Shown here: in pieces, positions 1 to 10,900 of the stretch | Numbering within the stretch: the first letter of the stretch is position 1 | Layout: each line of letters opens with the position of its first letter | Assembly (NCBI GenBank): GCA_948470475.1 | Contig: OX419336.1 | Location: forward strand, 13,112,594 to 13,176,593 | Direction: 5' to 3' | Source: Galaxea fascicularis | Lineage: Eukaryota; Cnidaria; Anthozoa; Scleractinia; Euphylliidae | DNA: 64,000 nucleotides | The notes under the pieces: model-generated | Database searches by the model: none | The model's input: the letters and a program-made list of their open reading frames with translations, nothing else | Told to the model about the DNA's origin: nothing | Translations under genes and position numbers: made by a program

Positions 1-2100
1 TGTCTTTCCAATAGTTATCGGGCGTGACCGAGTTTTGACAGTTGCGTACATTGATTACGCACGCTTCGGCCGCTCGTCACGAACATTCCTCCCTTATAAA
101 TTTAATGAACGTATTTTGTTGGACTGTACAGGATAAGCTAACGTAAACAACCAGAATCAGTTGGCATACCTAGAAACATAATATGAACGTTAGATTAAAG
201 ATTTTCCACAGACTAAAAGCGAGTAAGGCTTGGTATATCGCACAGTTGTACAGGACAAATTACCTCGACCTATATGATTCGTCGGACAATGAAATAGTTA
301 GCCTTTTGAGGATCTCGAATATACTTTGGTAAACGTATCATCGCTATCTATTTTAGAACTGAGACGGATTTCTGTGCCCCACATATTAACTCCGGAGCGT
401 GTGAAGTATTCTAGTAACCCTGCCCCTGTTCCCGCCTATAACCCCCGAGCTTTCCCCGCATATCGTAAACAGAGCAACCGCCTCAGTAGAACAATCAAGG
501 AAAGATTTCAACAGCACAACACTAATGGTACCCAGGGTCTGGTTCTCTTTCATTTGAACGGCAGTGAGTGCGAGTGGCCAATTACCAACTAAAATTTCAT
601 GATTTTGTTAATAAGCAGCGGCGCAATATCTGTAAAAAACATAAGCTAAGTCGATATCCTGAAAAAATGTTGAATTCACGCCAAACAATTTTTTTCTTGA
701 AGTCAGGGAAATTTTTGCAACAATGACTCTTTAAACAGAGTGGCTAAATATTCGACTTGATCTGGCATGGGCTAATGGAAAGGAAGCCCTCATGGGCATT
801 TAACAAAGGTCAAGTATTACACCGACTTGAGATGTCTGTGTACGTGACAGTAAGATGCAAGAGAAAATGTCAGCAAAAGGCGTTGTCTGAAATATTGACA
901 GATCTGTCATCTGGAAAGCAACATCTATACATAAGCAAATACGAACTGGACTAATCCATAAACAGCACTGCTGAGTTTCAATCTTTCCGTTTGTTGGCGT
1001 CTCTGTTGTGTGCATGGTATGACGGTCATGAAGTGGGAACGTTTTGTGTTTTACAGCTCTATTGGACACACCAAAAAGACAAAACAAAAAAGTACAACTA
1101 ACAAAATGACAAGACCAATGAAACTGCCCAAAACGGGAAAACGAGACCCATGCGAGGCACAAACCCTTAATCATTAAAACATAAAAAATAAAAATTAGAA
1201 ATTTTTAGCTAAGTGCGATGGCAAGGCCTTACTCTAGAAAGGGATCACAATGTCATAGGTCCAGGTTGGAAAATTGATCAGGGGAGGCTAGGTTAACACA
1301 GTATTCCAGAGTTCGAGTAAAATATGAAGCCTGAAAAGTGGAGGTCTCGTAGCAAGCTGGTTTTAAAATAGACACGGTCCACTTTCCTTTGTATTCAGAA
1401 GATCCACTCATAGCCTTACCCTTCACTATTGTTTTGTAGACGTTTTAACAGTAATGAAGGAGTCGGACGGCAATGTGAAAAACTTGACTGATTTTTTTTG
1501 GATCATTCATAAAGTGAAACTAAGTACCATCATAGCAGTAACACATCAACCCCTGAAAACTATGTTTCTGGAGAGAGGTTTCATAACTTTCGCGTCGCTT
1601 TAGAAGCTCCTGGATTATTGTTTTATCCTGCTTGTTTGATAAGATCATACATTCCGATAAACACTGGCGGACTGACTTCCGGAAAACAAACCGAGCGAAA
1701 TCCCCTTGTAAGGAAATTTTTTTACTCCTGCGCAAATGACACTTCAAGATAGGAACTGGCTCAATCCAAGGCATTATTATAGGTCATTCTAGGATGTTCA
1801 GTTTGTTTACTAGTACACCTTTTTTGGTGTTGAAGCTCAAGGTAAGTCCACAAACAAGCTGGGCGCATCTGCATTGATGGGCGACACTGGCTTGGGCCAG
1901 TTATCCAAAACGTGATGAATATAGAATTCGAGAGCCGGAAAGAGCTTTTGACAAGAGTAAAGTGATCGAGGGGAACACTGCTTAAGTCCAAGAGCTTGAA
2001 TATTTCAGTATCGATATTTTGTGAAGAACAAATCGATCACATGAAATGCGACACACCTTTTTTGACTAAATAAGAGCGTAAAGATCATAACTGATGGAAC
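1..2100. other. Leading region, no recognisable gene
   Basis: No conserved gene was recognised here. An open frame on the plus strand at 326-592 reads through about 88 residues from a TTG codon (no ATG) and is basic and proline-containing around its middle. It could be an exon or a fragment of an old retroelement ORF, but I see no diagnostic motif. Two minus-strand open frames between 1520 and 1991 show nothing recognisable and no convincing splice sites. The rest is AT-rich intergenic DNA. Confidence 0.4.
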
Positions 2101-2394
2101 CAGGGTTCGTACACTTTTTTTTCGACCTAAAATTCAAGGACTCAGTTTCAAGGCCTTTTCCCATTTTTCAAGGACTCCAATTGAGAGATGCAAAATTAAG
2201 CCAAGTAATGCACATCAGATGCGCGAAGCGGAGAGTGTGCTGATTTTGGTATTAGACATTTGCGAAGCAGTGTTGGATAAAATTGGCAACAAATTTCAAG
2301 GACTTTCCAGCACCGACTGCAATTTTCAAGGATTTTTAAGGCCTTGAATTTTTATTTTGAAATTCAAGGACTTTCAAGGCGCTCGGGAACCCTG
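2101..2394. mobile_element. MITE (hAT-like style) with CAGGGTTC ends and 6-bp target duplication
   Basis: The 294-bp element starts CAGGGTTCGTAC and ends GGGAACCCTG, giving imperfect terminal inverted repeats. The hexamer TGGAAC directly precedes the left end (2095-2100) and directly follows the right end (2395-2400), consistent with a target site duplication. The interior repeats the phrase TTCAAGGACTTT several times in both halves, a style seen in many metazoan non-autonomous DNA transposons. There is no coding capacity. The superfamily is uncertain because hAT elements normally leave 8 bp. Confidence 0.75.
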
Positions 2395-2992
2395 TGGAAC
2401 TGCCTGGAGAGAAGTAAAGACTTACAAAACATTGATTGTCAAGCAGCTAGGAATATTTACACCAATACTTAATGAATAAACTCTTTCAAGACATTGAGAT
2501 TAAAACGTGACCTTTCCTCCCCTCCAGATAGGCTCCTAAGCCTCAATAAGAATGAGACTTCAAGATTGTCGGTCGAAGGCCAGCGTTCTAGTTAGGTTGA
2601 ATTGAGGAACAAGGGGCTTGAAAAGGTTATTGAAAGAAGCGCAAGGGACTAAATTGTGATAAGAGGGGCGCGAAATCATGAGGCTGTAAAAATAGGGGGA
2701 GAAATTGGTTCTTGCACATAACCAGAGTCAGAATATTCATGAACAATCTATTCACACACTGTTTTTATTTTCTTCTATCTTTTTGTCGTTAAAGGGGCGG
2801 TATCACGCTATTTTTAGTAACACATTGAAAATCAAAATTCGCTTTTCGGTTGATGCCAAAGGTAAAATAATGGTTAAAATTCCTTTAAAGGTTTACTGCA
2901 ATACAATGAAATTATACTCATACGATTTCGGAGGCGGACAACCGGGACCGGGATCGATTCAAAGTTAAAAACATTGGCTCGACCTTTTCAAG
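2395..2992. other. Spacer between two MITEs
   Basis: AT-rich DNA with no gene. A phrase GGGGCGGTATCACGC near 2794 resembles the terminal GGTATCAG of the neighbouring element at 2997 and may mark a related, partly nested copy, but no partner end was found. Confidence 0.35.
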
Positions 2993-2996
2993 TTTA

Positions 2997-3719
2997 AGGT
3001 ATCAGCCAACCCAAAATTGACCGTTTTTCATAATTTTGGTTTTCTATATGTTTCGATAGATCTTGGGAGTAGCTTTCATTTAAAAAAAAATTCCACAAAA
3101 AATGTTTTTCGTACGGCAAGTTATTGAGCGAAAACAATTTTGCTTGACGCTATTCCCATTATGGTCGAAATTCTATTTTTCCTTGTTTCTCGAAATCAAA
3201 ATTTAGGAGAGATGTGCATGCATTTTGAACTCCAAGTCGGCAGCCCCTGGATCAGTGTGGCTGAAATTTGGTCAAATTGTTGTCAGATAGCTCACCTACA
3301 AAACCGTGACTGCGAATTTTAATTTGTCTTTTCATTTTAAAGTTATAGCCTATTTTCCACTGGCGGTGGCAATAATTTCTCATCCCCGAATATATTTGCT
3401 TGTAAAAATAAAACGAGCGCGCTTTCGAGAAATCTGAGACACGGTTTTTTAGGCAAACGTGTGAAGAAATGAAAGCCGTGTTAATAGTTTTCTACCGTTT
3501 GTTTTTGGTGAGCGTGGAACTTAATGAATGAAAACACTTAGTTTTACAAAAACCTCCTCCTCTTTTAAACGCATTAAAGTTTTTTACCTTTTAAAGGGAA
3601 TTAGCTGTATGCATGACTACTCAGCTTTCAGAAATATACGGTTTATGGGGGTTTGTGTTCAAACAAAGAGCGCTAGAACGATCCGCGCGCAGACGACCCC
3701 GTTGGGTTGGCTGATACCT
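2997..3719. mobile_element. TTAA-flanked MITE with GGTATCAGCC ends
   Basis: The sequences at 2993-3014 and 3702-3723 are exact inverted copies over 22 bp, reading TTTAAGGTATCAGCCAACCC from either side. Taking TTAA as the target duplication leaves an element starting GGTATCAGCC. Duplicated TTAA is typical of piggyBac-type transposition, so this is probably a non-autonomous relative of that group, although piggyBac ends usually begin CCC. The roughly 0.7-kb interior is AT-rich and has no transposase. Confidence 0.7.
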
Positions 3720-3723
3720 TAAA

Positions 3724-4515
3724 TTGAATTTTCTTGTTGCAATTCTCTAAAAATGGATCTTAACAAATTCCGGTTTGTCCTTTCACTCTAAATTCACTAT
3801 ATTTCTTGGAATTAGCGATGTAGAAAGGATTCGAATGTTTAATAACAATGTGTTTGAAGCTAGAATTTTGAGAATTTTGAGCAAACCACGAAAATCTCCG
3901 TGATACTGCCCTTGAAGTTGTTCTTGCCTCGATTCATTGAGGTTTGGCACTCTTTCGTTGCTTTCTTTTAATAAACTTTCTCTTTCTTCAATTTGTAACA
4001 ATTATATTTATGAATAAATGCTTATATCTGTCTATTTTAACATACTTACACCGGCTGTACAAAATGACTCGATATTTTTTCCTTAAGTTAAGATTTAATA
4101 AATATTTTTTAGATATCTTCGTTTACATATCTTTGAACTAAGTAGAAATTACTCTGTCGGAATTTAAAAACAAGAGTCAAAGACCCTCATCGTGAACGAA
4201 ATAAGAAGACCAAATGAGATTTCACGCACTTTTACATTTTTTTTGCAATCGATAATTTAAACGTGTTTTATGACATTTTTTGTGTATTGCTTGATGAAAG
4301 CACTTATCGTTTATGCCTTGTGGTGCAGTTATGATTGCGCTTAACTTGTCTTTGGACTTACTTGTGGGCAACGAACTTACCCAGAAAAATCGAAGCAAGA
4401 CAGTTGCTTTTTGTCTGTAAACTACCTTGATTGACTTGACTTTTAAATGTCACCTACTTATAGTATTTACTGGTGTTATGTTTTCTACAGTAACTAACTA
4501 ATCTGATGCCCCTAG
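3724..4515 (-). other. Downstream region / probable 3' UTR of the MAP-kinase phosphatase
   Basis: On the minus strand this follows the phosphatase stop codon. It is very AT-rich and contains AU-rich-element-like sequence (TATTTATTA at 4104-4096, ATTTATTC near 4019-4012). Such elements destabilise many immediate-early mRNAs, including vertebrate DUSP1. A variant polyadenylation signal ATTAAA (minus strand) lies at 4099-4094. The transcript end itself is not visible, so the UTR call is inferred. Confidence 0.4.
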
Positions 4516-7180
4516 CTACAAAGGAGACGTCACAAGTCCAGGCGAACTTTGCTTGGTACCCGTTAACTCGGCTCCACAAGGAAACGGGGAAAAGCTAAAA
4601 AACCCGAACGGAGAGGCACTGCAACTTTTCGTGGGTGTGTTTGATAAGAGTTCACTGTTTGGCACTTTTCTCTCGGTCAACCGAGACTCGCTTTCCCAGT
4701 TCAATAATTGTCCCATGAAATTGAAGTTTGGAGAGATGATAGAGCGCCTTTTCTTGACGTATTCATAAGCTTCGTCCAGCCTGAGCCTGTATCTACTGAT
4801 GAGATAAGCTAGGCAGATGGTCGCTGATCTGGAAATACCAGCTTGGCAGTGAACCAAAACACGGCCTTTAGAGTTCTTTACTGAATCTGTAATAAAAATG
4901 AGAATAAAACACATGTAAGACGGGACAAGCACATTCGCCTACAAAGCATTTACACAAATACAAAGCCGTTCCTCAAATAAATGCAAGTTATTTGAGAAAG
5001 AAGAGACTTCCGAGTTTTGTGGTTCAAGAGAGCAGCACGTTCTATTCTTGCGGTTTAGGTCGTGCATGCCCATGCATTGTTTTCAAAACAACTTGCAACA
5101 AATCTAATATCTCACTTGAATTTACAATCCAGAGAAGAAAATACCTTTCTGTTATTCACCAAAAATAATGAGTTTTTAGGTTACTAAAATGTAAAAATGA
5201 TCAAAACTCTTCCTTACCTATAAACTTGGCTGCTTCTTCAAACCATTTCCCAATATCTGCAGTGTAAGTGTCGTCCACTGGAACCGATTTGTAATGAAAT
5301 GTGTCCTCAAAGAAGTTGGGAATGTTCCTCGATACATTTACGACAGAAGTAATTCCTAAACGTCCTAGCAACTCTTTCTGTGACGCATGTATTTCGCTTC
5401 CCAGGTACAAATGCGATAATATTTCTACTGGTTCGTTTTGCTTCACTTTCGAAGCTGGTTGGGACTCGTGTTCTTTGATTTCTGTTTGAAGTCTCGGGCT
5501 GTATGTCACTGGTCTTCTTGCATCCTTCGTTTTAAGTTTTAATCCAAGAGGACTTGAGCTTGCTTGTGGCGAGGAGTGCGCTTTGGCGAAGTAGCACATC
5601 GAGGGATACGAAGATGAAAATCTTTCAAACCCTCCTGCAGATTAAGAGGTTAACAGCTTAAATTTAGTCAAACATTTTGTAGCGTTCATTTACATTATAT
5701 GCCGCAACAAATAGAGCCAGTGACAATTTTAAATAATAGTGAAAGGCTTTTGTTAAGTTCATAAAAGGGCACGTATTCTCAGTGACGACATCCATCAGCT
5801 GCGTAAATAGACATTGGAGCCCGTTGTTATATAATTATTAAGTAATGATGTCCGCTCACGTACATGTTTCATCAACAAACAACAATGACGTCATCGGTTA
5901 TAAAGGACTCCTATTTTAAGGCTACGAGGTATGTTGTACAATATCGGTAAATTCTGGCACTGTTTGTACCTATCAGCGGCTAAAATAATCGAGGAACTAT
6001 CCCGAGCTGACTTCTTTAAATAGACGTTCGAGTAATTCAGGAATTACCTCGGGAAAGGAAATGTTTAATGTTTTGCACGATCGGTGACTTGGTTCGCGAA
6101 ATCATGTTTCCGCGTGTTTTCTATTCTTCGTGAACTGACTGATTGAAGCAAATGAAATTACGGTACATTCAAAAGTGAAAGATCACGTTCAAAACTGCAA
6201 CGGAAACATACTATGTAAAGGAAATCCGTCCGCAAACATTCTTCAAAACTTTATGTTTGACGTTCATGCGGCTTTATCCCACATAAAAAACACACAAGTG
6301 AGCAATCAATTTAATAGCCCATTAGGTGAACTCTGGTTTGAAGCGTTCTTAAGGGATATTGGTTTACAAGAGGGAAACTGGATCAGAGAGGATCTATTTA
6401 CACACGTGTTCATTGTTATGCTTATAAAAGTTCCCTCCATTTTGAAGACAAAGAACGAGTCATTCATTCATGAATTCTTGATGAAAGCGGACTCATGTTT
6501 TCTATAGTGTTCATTCATATCGTTATTGCTTTGTTTTGGTCTGTTTTAACAAAACTTCGCATTCATTCAAGCGAAGAGAGCTCATCATCAACTAGCCCAA
6601 GTTTACTCACGCTTTAACTTTTTGATCAGTTTTGAAAGTGGATACCCTAAAACTTTGACCCGAAAAAGGCGCAATTTTAGAAAGTGACAATTATGCGATA
6701 AGATATCTTCACAGGCTGTAAACACGTGGCCAGCTTAACAATGGATTTCCACGGCCTCGTAGTACTAGAAGAGTGGTGAATAACAGATGAACAAAACTCA
6801 CCTTTGATGAAATATAAGTTCTTGTTTATTCTTTCTCTTCTGAGGAGCATGTATATAATCCTCATTGTGTTGTCCTTTTCTAACTCTTTCCAATCTTGTG
6901 TTTTGTCCTCGTATAAAATCAAAGTTTCGGCTTCCGCGAGTCGTCGTTTCGACTCGGGAGAAGTAAGTAGACAGTCTAGAGATGACGTTCCTCGGTGAAG
7001 CCTCCGTTTCAAGATAGGTGGGCAGTGAACATTAAGGGCTCCTCTTATGTGCGCTGTGTTAAATGACAGAAACGAGCGGCAGTCAATAACGGTGCACTTC
7101 TGAGTGAGAGAACCAGTCATGTTTACAACTGTTAGCGGGGCGAGCGGCCAAATCAAGTCGTGTTCTTCCATTACAACCAT
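4516..7180 (-). CDS. Dual-specificity MAP-kinase phosphatase (DUSP1/2/4/5 class)
   Basis: Three coding exons on the minus strand, 7180-6802, 5634-5218 and 4886-4516, have GT-AG introns and matching phases and encode 388 aa. The N-terminal rhodanese-like domain (about residues 15-130) includes ILKRRLHRG at 56-64, matching the basic kinase-interaction motif that docks ERK/p38/JNK. The catalytic domain (about 195-345) begins VEILSHLYLGSE and carries the likely general acid Asp248. Its active site is HCQAGISRSAT with Cys279 as nucleophile and Arg285, followed by the class signature RRSIISPNF. Family members dephosphorylate Tyr and Thr of the MAP-kinase activation loop, mostly in the nucleus. The length fits inducible nuclear MKPs (about 310-395 aa), and the Ser/Pro-rich tail ending SPGLVTSPL resembles DUSP1. 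The start is the first ATG; a second Met is codon 4. I cannot assign one-to-one orthology among DUSP1, 2, 4 and 5. Confidence 0.95.
5635..6801 (-). other. First intron of the phosphatase gene
   Basis: The intron runs from the GTGAG donor just below 6802 to the CTGCAG acceptor above 5634 on the minus strand. It holds a 110-codon open frame on the opposite strand (6175-6507) without an ATG start, recognisable motif or splice context, which I treat as chance. The second intron (4887-5217) holds nothing notable. Confidence 0.6.
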
Positions 7181-7338
7181 GCTCTCTGATTCAACGTTGA
7201 TCTTTATGTCCAGTTATTTCTAAGTCCTTGTTTTGCTATTCTGTGAAGATACAATGACAAACCATCTATGATGTGATGAACATGCTACGTTCAGAACGCG
7301 TCTTCAGTGTCAACTGGCGAGAAGCAAACAAGATTGGG

Positions 7339-7475
7339 TTTATATTCCCGCCGAAATCCCTCACGCTTCTATTTTTAACCCTTGTTACGTCACCAAAAGG
7401 CGTGTTTTGCAATGTCGTGTTGCATATCACGGGCTCTTTGTATCGACCTGTGCTCTTTATTGGTGGACGTCCAAT
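7339..7475 (-). promoter_or_regulatory. Inducible-type promoter of the phosphatase gene: TATA, CRE-like and CCAAT boxes
   Basis: Reading the minus strand upstream of the ATG at 7180, TATAAA lies at 7344-7339, a CRE-like TGACGTAA at 7392-7385 and CCAAT at 7463-7459. A second CCAAT sits in the opposite orientation at 7471-7475. The spacing (TATA about 160 bp above the ATG, CRE about 45 bp further, CCAAT about 70 bp beyond that) is that of a compact immediate-early promoter. Vertebrate DUSP1 promoters are CREB-responsive with a TATA box, so cAMP/Ca or stress induction is a reasonable inference. Confidence 0.6.
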
Positions 7476-7658
7476 AGCGCGTTGACAGAGTAACAATACA
7501 TACAATCAAAAAATATTCCGTCCATGACAGAAATGTTATCGACTTATTAAGTGACGTCTGCTACAGTTGTTGTCTGAGATGCCTTCATAAAACAAATCTT
7601 TACGCAAATTGTGTTTAGATAAGATTAAACGGGAGGATAAGGTTAATGTTTATGCGAA

Positions 7659-7904
7659 ATGTCAAGGCTACACGACATTTTTGGAATAACGGAGAGCACC
7701 ATGGAGCAATATTTCGAGCCGTATGGGGATCGTCATGGATTTATTCATAAACAAACCTCTATCTCGCCGGTACAGAAGCTGAGTCTAAACAAGAAAGAAC
7801 ATTTTCATTTTGACACTCCAGGCTTAAACACGGCTGTTGCAAGACAAAACAAGTCAGCAAATAATAGCCCCTTAGCCAATCGTCATCACTTTATAAATGA
7901 ATAA
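7659..7904 (+). CDS. Unrecognised small ORF divergent from the phosphatase
   Basis: An 81-codon frame opens at a genuine ATG, with the early residues MSRLHDIFGI, and ends at a TAA. It lies about 480 bp from the phosphatase start on the other strand, so the two could share a bidirectional promoter. It has no cysteine pattern, no membrane segment and no motif I know, and its composition is hydrophilic and rich in Asn, His and Lys. It may be a first exon of a longer gene or a chance frame. Confidence 0.25.
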   Translation: MSRLHDIFGITESTMEQYFEPYGDRHGFIHKQTSISPVQKLSLNKKEHFHFDTPGLNTAVARQNKSANNSPLANRHHFINE

Positions 7905-10900
7905 TAATTAAATTACTCAACTTTCTTCCCATCACTCCTTAAAATAGTCTATTTGTGATCTGTAATTGTACGAGGTAACAGAGCCTCGTGAGGGGATGAA
8001 AAACCCTCTCAAGTATTGGTAATATTACAATAGCACAAATTAGCAATGAATATGTTACACCAGATAATTTCTTTTCCGCTTTTTTCCACCTCAGCCATCT
8101 GCACAATGTAAACTGATGTTTTGCTTCCTTCAGAATGCTGGATCAAGTATCACAGGTGATATTTCTCTTACCGCAAAAAAACCTCGCCTTAAATACCTAC
8201 TAATTGCTCAATATGGTGGGGTATCATATCACCACTTTTTCGGTACACCGAAGTTAAATGTTCATTTCCTTAAGCTGAGCTCAGACTGCCGACATAACAG
8301 GCCAGATCCATAAAGATGACCGTTAAGCTCAAAGTTGGAGCCCTGTCCTCTTCCCTTACCTCGCCGAACGGAACTGACACATGATGATTTGCCAAGTTAA
8401 TGACATGCTCATGCAGCTAGCCATCCGCTGTTTACATCACAGCCGAATAAACCACAGCTTAGGAAGATTATTTTCTATTCATTTGCTTATTACAGCATTC
8501 TCAAGTTCCAGTTTCATGACATTGAAAACTGACTTCTAAAAACAATTTCTGCATAACATTTTCACTTTGGACACCAAATAATTTTGCACTGCCGATCCAC
8601 GCTATCACTACCTACAACAAACTTGGTACACTGTTAATAATGAACAACGTAAAAATTCGTAGCCGCAGCTTATAAACATATGTTGTATTCTACAGTGCGG
8701 TTCGTCCTCCTCGCACACCCTGTTTCCATTAGGCCTAACTTTTATCATACAAACTACGAGAGGAAAGAACTATGTTTGCACATGCTTTGTTGTCAGTGCT
8801 AGCAAATCTTTTGTCGTTGTTGTCTATTGAAAATGGACCTCATCTATACAAGCCTCGGGAGTTGTGCCTAGTTTGACCTCGCCTTCCTTCCAGCCCGCGA
8901 GGTTTTGGGCCACGACACTAACAGGTGAATTAAAGACCATAAATGTCCATTGTCCATTGAGGAAGAGGGTAAGAGGTGTATACACATGTGTGGTAGAAAA
9001 AGAGAGACAGGTGGATCCACTCGCTCCGATATTGCTCAAAACTTTTACGAGAAGCTCACTTCAAATGTCAGCTGTTTTACTACCAATTTTGGACTTGTTT
9101 TGCTCGATGGCCTGTTAGAAATAAATGGCTTCAAAAGACTAAAAACGTAACTAAAAAGTAGTTGCTTCGGTTCGGTGCTGATTTCAGTCGGTGCTTACCG
9201 TAATTTGCTTCCCATTCTTGTTAGCTTCTTTTGTTTGTTGCTTTTTTTGCTTTGGGTTAAATTTGGCTATAATGATCTTTTTCAATTTGGAATATATCTT
9301 AAGTTATACACATCACTAATCAGTGCGCCCCGTTCAGTCTCTGTCCGAGAATGCAGTTTTAAAATCTGATTATGCCCGCATCATTGGAGAAAAATGTCTG
9401 TTCTTTATAAAATGCACTAAGCCATAACTTATCCCATTCGGAAAGTAAATTGATAGCCCCTTTTCAAATATTTGAAACCGTCATCAATAAATTAAGCTTT
9501 AAAGAGTGACTGAGGTACTTTTTCGAGGCTGTACGTCTAAGTACCCTTGTTGTCACTGGCGTCCTAAAGAAGGTGATCGGTGGGATACCAAACAAGACAG
9601 CATTATATATCTCTTTAGTTGACCTAATCGTCATCTCTTTTTATATGCATAATATAATGAAAATCATTCGGTTTTCTTTCCATCTCTCACTAAAATAGTT
9701 TATTGTGATGTGTAACGCCTGTGTCCTGCCACAAAATATGATCCATAGCCGGCTCAAAGTTAGCCGTGACATGCACTTTCCAGTTGTGCAACACTAAACA
9801 GCACTGATTTGGGAAAGAAAATGTTTATTATAAGTGAACTGCTTACAACACCTTTATTTCAAAATTGATCAGTAACCACAGCATTATTAAAAACTAACCC
9901 AAGAAACTAGATCAGTTGGGTTTGATTACAGGTGCACTCGGAGTAAATCCTGCCGGATTGACCATCTTCAGCAGTTACAAGCAACTTTTTTAGGCAATTT
10001 TTGTGTTGCCTGCCTTTTCTTTTGCGCCTTCGACTTTTATATAATACTGGTTGATCCCGGTTTACACTTGATTACAGTCCACTGAGATTTCAATGACAGT
10101 ATATGATAACCACTCATCTGCAGTATTTCTAGTATTGGCGACATCGATTACTGACTTTGCCAATAAAATTTAGGGGAAAAAAGAAGCGGAAGAAAAATAG
10201 TTTCTTCACCACTCACATATCAGGTACAAAAAGGCCTCCGCAAATGCGTCATTCAAAAACAAATTTTCAAATGGATTACAATTTTAAAAACAACTACGGG
10301 AAAAATTCTAGAAATGCCCGAGTGTTGACCACTATTTGCATCATAATTTCTATTTTAAGAGACGAACTGTTCAGTGGCAAATTTTGCGTTTTCGTCCAAC
10401 CTAAGAAATCGCTAAAGTAAAGAGTTCATGTCACAGGTTTGAAATTTCCTTGAATCAGTTCAGTGTGATGCTAACAGTTATAACTTATGAAAAGCGTTTC
10501 ATCTGAAGGTCATATCCGTTTGTCATGCATGTTTCAACAAATACCGACCGCTCGGCTGAGAACATGATATTCGCCTAAACAGCGGACGCAAGATTCATGT
10601 GGGGGCAACGGTGAGGAAGACGCCAGAATCACGCTACCGCTGTGCTGCGCCCACACACAGGCCAAAGCAATATTTATCGATAAATTCATGAATAGAGATG
10701 AGAAGTGTGGTGTATAGTTATAACTTTTTATCGTGAGATGAAAATAAAAAACCCTGAAGAGGGTTTGAGGCCCTTCAAAAACGATATTAGCAGATGAATA
10801 ACTACTTTTGATTCCTCAAGTGATACTTCAACTTCGTTTAAAAGAGTTTTGCAACTGGCCTTTTTGGGCTCCATATTCATTGTTTAGCTATTTCAGTGAA

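Noticed and set aside
4553..4768. Plus-strand frame antisense to the phosphatase last exon
   Set aside because: Shadow of the conserved coding exon on the other strand.
6175..6507. 110-codon frame on the plus strand inside the phosphatase intron
   Set aside because: No ATG start, no recognised motif and antisense to a well-supported intron.
8824..9118. Possible exon on either strand with protein-like wording
   Set aside because: Frames on both strands look equally plausible, no splice sites support either and no family was recognised.
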